Origin: Armatimonadota bacterium
GTDB lineage: Bacteria; Armatimonadota; JAAZEB01
Assembly (NCBI GenBank): GCA_012841485.1
Contig: DUUU01000299.1
Span: forward strand, 1 to 10,092
Reading direction: 5' to 3'
DNA length: 10,092 nt
The notes below the pieces were generated by a model. The model did not search any database and had not been told where the DNA came from. It worked only from the letters and a program-made list of their open reading frames with translations. The position numbers were made by a program, and so were the translations under genes. This document shows positions 7,652 to 10,092 of the stretch, one piece after another; position 1 is the first letter of the stretch; each line of letters opens with the position of its first letter.

Positions 7652-7687
7652 TCGCGCGGATGGTGCAGGCGCTGTGCCAGTGCCACC

Positions 7688-8083
7688 CTACGCGCGCTCT
7701 TCCGACATCTTCACTCGGCCGAGGCGCCAGTAGGGCGAGGAGACGGAGAGATCGACCACCTGAATGCGGTTGCCCCACGGGTCGCGAAAGTCGCAGGCGA
7801 AGCCCGGAGTCAGCGCGAGGCCGCGTGCCTGAACGCGCTCGCGCACGCGTGCGATCTCGTCATCGTCGGTGACGATGATCCCGAAGTGACGGTGATCATC
7901 CGGCTGCTTGCGGTCTACCTTGAAAAGAGCGATGAACTGGTGCTCGCCTATCCGGAAGAAGGCCTGGCCCTCTCCCGCGTCCGGCTCCGGCAGGTCGAAT
8001 ACCTCCCGGTAGAAGCGCACCGCTTCGCTGATGTCCGTCACCTCCAGGGCGATGTGGTTCATGCCATACACCTTCACTGCCAT
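7688..8083 (-). CDS. VOC (glyoxalase/bleomycin-resistance/dioxygenase fold) protein
   Basis: Small cytoplasmic protein of 131 residues, one vicinal-oxygen-chelate domain built from two beta-alpha-beta-beta-beta modules. Visible landmarks: MNHIALEVTDISEAVRFYREVFDL (8-31) with H10 as first metal ligand, DHRHFGIIV (63-71) with H66 as the second, and FRDPWGNRIQVVD (99-111) closing the second module. The acidic ligand expected near the end of that last strand is Q108 here, so metal chemistry is uncertain. Members act as lyases, dioxygenases or resistance proteins; no substrate can be assigned. The ATG at 8083 has AGGAGG (8090-8095 on this strand) 6 nt upstream, which rules out the longer open frame reaching 8413. 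It is first in a likely two-gene unit with the ATPase. Confidence 0.87.
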   Translation of the reverse strand: MAVKVYGMNHIALEVTDISEAVRFYREVFDLPEPDAGEGQAFFRIGEHQFIALFKVDRKQPDDHRHFGIIVTDDDEIARVRERVQARGLALTPGFACDFRDPWGNRIQVVDLSVSSPYWRLGRVKMSEERA

Positions 8084-8210
8084 GAGTGGCCTCCTGTCGC
8101 TGAGTTGCCGTAGACGATCCCTCGGAGCAGGCTTAGCATGCTTGATGCCGGACACGAGTGCCAGGAGGACGCGGGCGGATGGGGAAAGGAGTAAGGGAGG
8201 AGATTGGCCA
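8084..8210. promoter_or_regulatory. Divergent intergenic region between the VOC and amidohydrolase genes
   Basis: These 127 bp separate two divergently transcribed genes and must hold both start regions. The ribosome sites are clear: AGGAGG for the VOC gene at 8090-8095 (minus strand) and GGGAGGAG for the amidohydrolase at 8195-8202. I could not find a convincing -35/-10 pair on either strand; TAGCAT at 8134-8139 is a possible -10 but no -35 is properly spaced. Confidence 0.4.
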
Positions 8211-9386
8211 ATGGCGTTTACTTTGGAGATCAACCGGCTGCGGCAGGAGGTCGAAAGGGCGCTGCCCGCAGCAACCGAGATCCGGCACGACTTGCACCGG
8301 CATCCAGAGCTGGCGCTCGAAGAGCGGCGAACGGTGCAGGTGGTGCTCACGCGGCTGCAGGGGCTGGGCGTTGAGGCGTTGCGCGTGGATGAGACGGGGG
8401 CGCTCGGCCTCATTCAAGGGGGACGTCCGGGGCCGGTGGTGGCGCTGCGCGCAGATATGGATGCCCTCCCGGTCACGGAGGAGACGGGCGTGCCGTATGC
8501 ATCCCAGCACGCGGGCAAGATGCACGCCTGCGGTCATGATGGGCATACCGCCTGCCTTCTGGGTGTCGCCGAGGTGCTGGCTCGCTTGCGCGAGGAGCTC
8601 CCGGGAACGGTGAAGCTGATCTTCCAGCCCGCCGAGGAGGGCGGCGGGGGCGCCCGGCGGATGGTTGAGGCCGGTGTGCTCCAGGATCCTGACGTCGAGC
8701 GGATCGTCGCTCTGCACTCGTGGCCCGACCTCCTGGCCGGCCAGATCGGCGTGCGCGCCGGCGCGATGCTCGCCGCCGTCGACACCTTCCGGGTGACGGT
8801 CCGGGGCCGCGGCGGGCATGGGGCTCACCCCCACCGGTGCATCGACCCGATCCTGATCTCGGCCCGGATCATCGACGCGGTGCAGAGCATCGTCAGCCGC
8901 GAAGTCGATCCCCTGGTATCGGCCGTGGTCACCGTGGGCCATATCGAAGGTGGCAAGACGCGCAACGTCATCCCGGACACCTGCTTCTTCGAGGGAACGG
9001 TGCGCACCCTGAGTGAGGAGACGCGCCAGCACGTGCAGTCGGTCTTCACGCGCACCGTGAGTGGCGTGGCCGCGGCCCACGGGGCGACCGCCGAGATTGC
9101 CTACCACCATGGGCTGCCCGTGACCGTCAACGAGGCCGGTGTTGTCGACACGCTGCGCCATCTGGGCAGGGAGCTCCTCGGGCCAGAGAACGTCGAGGAG
9201 ATCGCCTCGCCGAGCATGGGCGGCGAGGATTTCAGCCTCTACCTGCAGCGGGTGCCCGGGGCGCTCTTCCGCCTGGGGGTTGGCCCCGGCCGGCCGGCGC
9301 TCCACGCCTCCACCTTCGACTTCAACGACGACGCGCTTGCCACCGGCATGCTGATGCTGGCGGGGTACGTCCTGCGCGAGCCATAG
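8211..9386 (+). CDS. M20D-family amidohydrolase (aminoacylase/carboxypeptidase type)
   Basis: 391-residue cytoplasmic metallohydrolase of the M20D group, which includes N-acyl-amino acid amidohydrolase, hippurate hydrolase and IAA-amino acid hydrolase; it cleaves an acyl-amide bond to release an amino acid or related compound. Family motifs are complete: RHDLHRHPELALEE (25-38), RADMDALPVTE (80-90), MHACGHDGHT (104-113) with C107 and H109 as metal ligands, QPAEEGGGGA (139-148) with E142 and E143 covering the catalytic and metal-binding glutamates, H169 (ALHS), the lid-dimer domain GRGGHGAHPH (199-208), SMGGEDFS (335-342) and H365 near the C terminus. Start chosen at 8211 because GGGAGGAG at 8195-8202 precedes it and the family homology begins there; the open frame back to 8031 overlaps the divergent VOC gene. 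It appears to be a single-gene transcript. The specific substrate cannot be told. Confidence 0.95.
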   Translation: MAFTLEINRLRQEVERALPAATEIRHDLHRHPELALEERRTVQVVLTRLQGLGVEALRVDETGALGLIQGGRPGPVVALRADMDALPVTEETGVPYASQHAGKMHACGHDGHTACLLGVAEVLARLREELPGTVKLIFQPAEEGGGGARRMVEAGVLQDPDVERIVALHSWPDLLAGQIGVRAGAMLAAVDTFRVTVRGRGGHGAHPHRCIDPILISARIIDAVQSIVSREVDPLVSAVVTVGHIEGGKTRNVIPDTCFFEGTVRTLSEETRQHVQSVFTRTVSGVAAAHGATAEIAYHHGLPVTVNEAGVVDTLRHLGRELLGPENVEEIASPSMGGEDFSLYLQRVPGALFRLGVGPGRPALHASTFDFNDDALATGMLMLAGYVLREP

Positions 9387-9546
9387 CTAGACCACATTAT
9401 TCCTCAGAATAATGAAAAGAAGTCTCTCTGCCAGGCGTGGCGCGGGTTCGTGGGCACTGCCTCCGGACGCTTGCGCCGGCAACGGTGTGCCACCAGGCAA
9501 GAGTCTTCTCTTGAAGTATTCTGACAAATACTTCGGGCTATGGCTC
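9378..9546. repeat. 169-bp imperfect palindrome spanning two convergent stop codons
   Basis: The two arms mirror each other in blocks: GAGCCATAGC 9378-9387 with GCTATGGCTC 9537-9546 (perfect 10 bp, includes both stop codons), TCAGAATA 9404-9411 with TATTCTGA 9517-9524, AGAAG 9418-9422 with CTTCT 9505-9509, CTCT 9424-9427 with AGAG 9500-9503, GCC 9430-9432 with GGC 9496-9498, and GTGGC 9437-9441 with GCCAC 9489-9493. Each arm also has its own small AT-rich hairpin: 9395-9402 with 9407-9414, and 9513-9520 with 9527-9534. The stretches around the small hairpins are visibly more AT-rich than the flanking genes. It may be a two-way transcription stop or a miniature inverted-repeat element; there is no coding sequence in it besides the gene ends. 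Confidence 0.65.
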
Positions 9547-10092
9547 CTGGCTTGCCTCCGCGAGGTAGTAGCCCACCAGCAGATCGACGACCGCTCCATA
9601 GCTTTGCACTCCGCCGGGCACGCGATTGGCGCGCAGGTACAGGTCGTTGACGCGGCGCGATACGCGCTGGGCCGGCCCGCGATACCGTGCCCAGAACTCG
9701 CGGCTGCGCGCCCAATCGGCCCGCGCGGTGGCGGGAATCGCGCGGGCTACTTCGGCGAACGCTTCGGGGTCTGTGCGCGCCAAAGCTCCCAGCACGCTCC
9801 CGGTGGCTTCCAGGATGCCGCAATACCGCAGGTAGGGGTCTGAAGACTGATAGAGCGCCAGGAAGCCGGCGAAGCTTGCCTCGCTCTCGTGGGTGATGCC
9901 TCGCTGGTGCGCCTTCTCATGGGCCACGGCCGCGACGAGACTGGGGTGGGGCAGCAGCCGGTTGACGTTTGGCTCGCCCGTGAAGGGGATGAAGATTCCC
10001 GAGAGGCCGAGGCGCGAGAGGATGCCGGAGGCATGGACCGGCTTGGCGGGTCCGAGGCGCCGCGGGAAGCCTTCGCCGGCCACGGGCAGAGC
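9538..10092 (-). CDS. DUF3810 protein, C-terminal part, with HEKAH motif (cut by window edge)
   Basis: The C-terminal 184 residues of a DUF3810 protein; the reading frame is open to the right edge, so the N-terminal half (expected to carry the membrane helices of the family) lies outside. Seen: GLSGIFIPFTGEPNVN, a family hallmark, then AAVAHEKAHQRGITHESEASFAGFLALY, in which HEKAH has the HExxH form of zinc metallopeptidases with further glutamates a few residues on. A GTG at 10083 is an in-frame start codon but lies in the middle of the conserved region, so it is not the true start. No enzyme activity is established for the family to my knowledge; protease function is inference from the motif. 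The gene converges on the amidohydrolase, and both proteins end in Glu-Pro-stop inside a shared inverted repeat. Confidence 0.85.
   Translation of the reverse strand, partial: ALPVAGEGFPRRLGPAKPVHASGILSRLGLSGIFIPFTGEPNVNRLLPHPSLVAAVAHEKAHQRGITHESEASFAGFLALYQSSDPYLRYCGILEATGSVLGALARTDPEAFAEVARAIPATARADWARSREFWARYRGPAQRVSRRVNDLYLRANRVPGGVQSYGAVVDLLVGYYLAEASQEP

Noticed and set aside
9415..9512. Possible tRNA or tRNA-like gene in the structured convergent region, prompted by GGGTTCG.
   Set aside because: No acceptor stem, anticodon arm or proper T-arm sequence can be drawn; the pairing is a single long imperfect palindrome.
1..10092. CRISPR arrays, insertion-sequence transposases, integrases, toxin-antitoxin or phage-defence genes.
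   Set aside because: I read both strands and found no direct-repeat array and no protein with such motifs; the window holds no clear new multi-gene system.

Overview
This is a GC-rich bacterial chromosomal window. It carries ordinary metabolic and housekeeping genes with well-formed Shine-Dalgarno sites, two good sigma70-type promoters and one classical intrinsic terminator. Nothing fixes the taxon. The mix (a DUF4432 sugar-epimerase-like protein, HtpX, zinc-type HemB, a P2-type ATPase, an M20D amidohydrolase and a DUF3810 protein) would suit a GC-rich Chloroflexota, Armatimonadota or deep Firmicutes lineage, but that is a guess. I see no transposase, integrase, CRISPR array, toxin-antitoxin pair, tRNA or rRNA gene.

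Layout, left to right. (1) 48-683 (+): a secreted L,D-transpeptidase-like protein with a YkuD active-site cysteine and an odd basic, proline-rich tail. (2) 684-1048: an intergenic region with a strong palindromic hairpin (copy A of a repeat), a near-consensus promoter (TTGACA-17-TACAAT) and a leader of about 180 nt with recognisable stems. (3) 1049-2140 and 2177-2731 (+): probably a two-gene operon of a DUF4432 aldose-epimerase-like protein and a membrane-anchored SRPBCC protein. (4) 2732-3056: a 15-bp perfect hairpin, copy B of the repeat, and a TATAAT promoter. (5) 3057-3950 (+): the membrane zinc protease HtpX, closed by a strong terminator. (6) 4074-5066 (+): hemB, delta-aminolevulinic acid dehydratase, with a second GC-rich hairpin in front of it. 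(7) 5063-8083 (-): a VOC/glyoxalase-fold protein followed 36 nt later, in the same frame, by a P2-type cation ATPase; the ATPase and hemB converge with interlocked stop codons (CTAG). (8) 8211-9386 (+): an M20D amidohydrolase, divergent from the VOC gene. (9) 9538-10092 (-): the C-terminal half of a DUF3810 protein with an HEKAH zinc-protease-like motif, running off the right edge. It converges on the amidohydrolase across a 169-bp imperfect palindrome that includes both stop codons.

The genes do not form one pathway. Two membrane- or envelope-related proteins with metalloprotease-type motifs (HtpX and the DUF3810 protein) and an envelope L,D-transpeptidase are present, but spacing and strand show at least six transcription units. 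I find no convincing new multi-gene system. The most unusual material is non-coding: the paired intergenic palindromes, the structured leader, and the large palindrome at 9378-9546.
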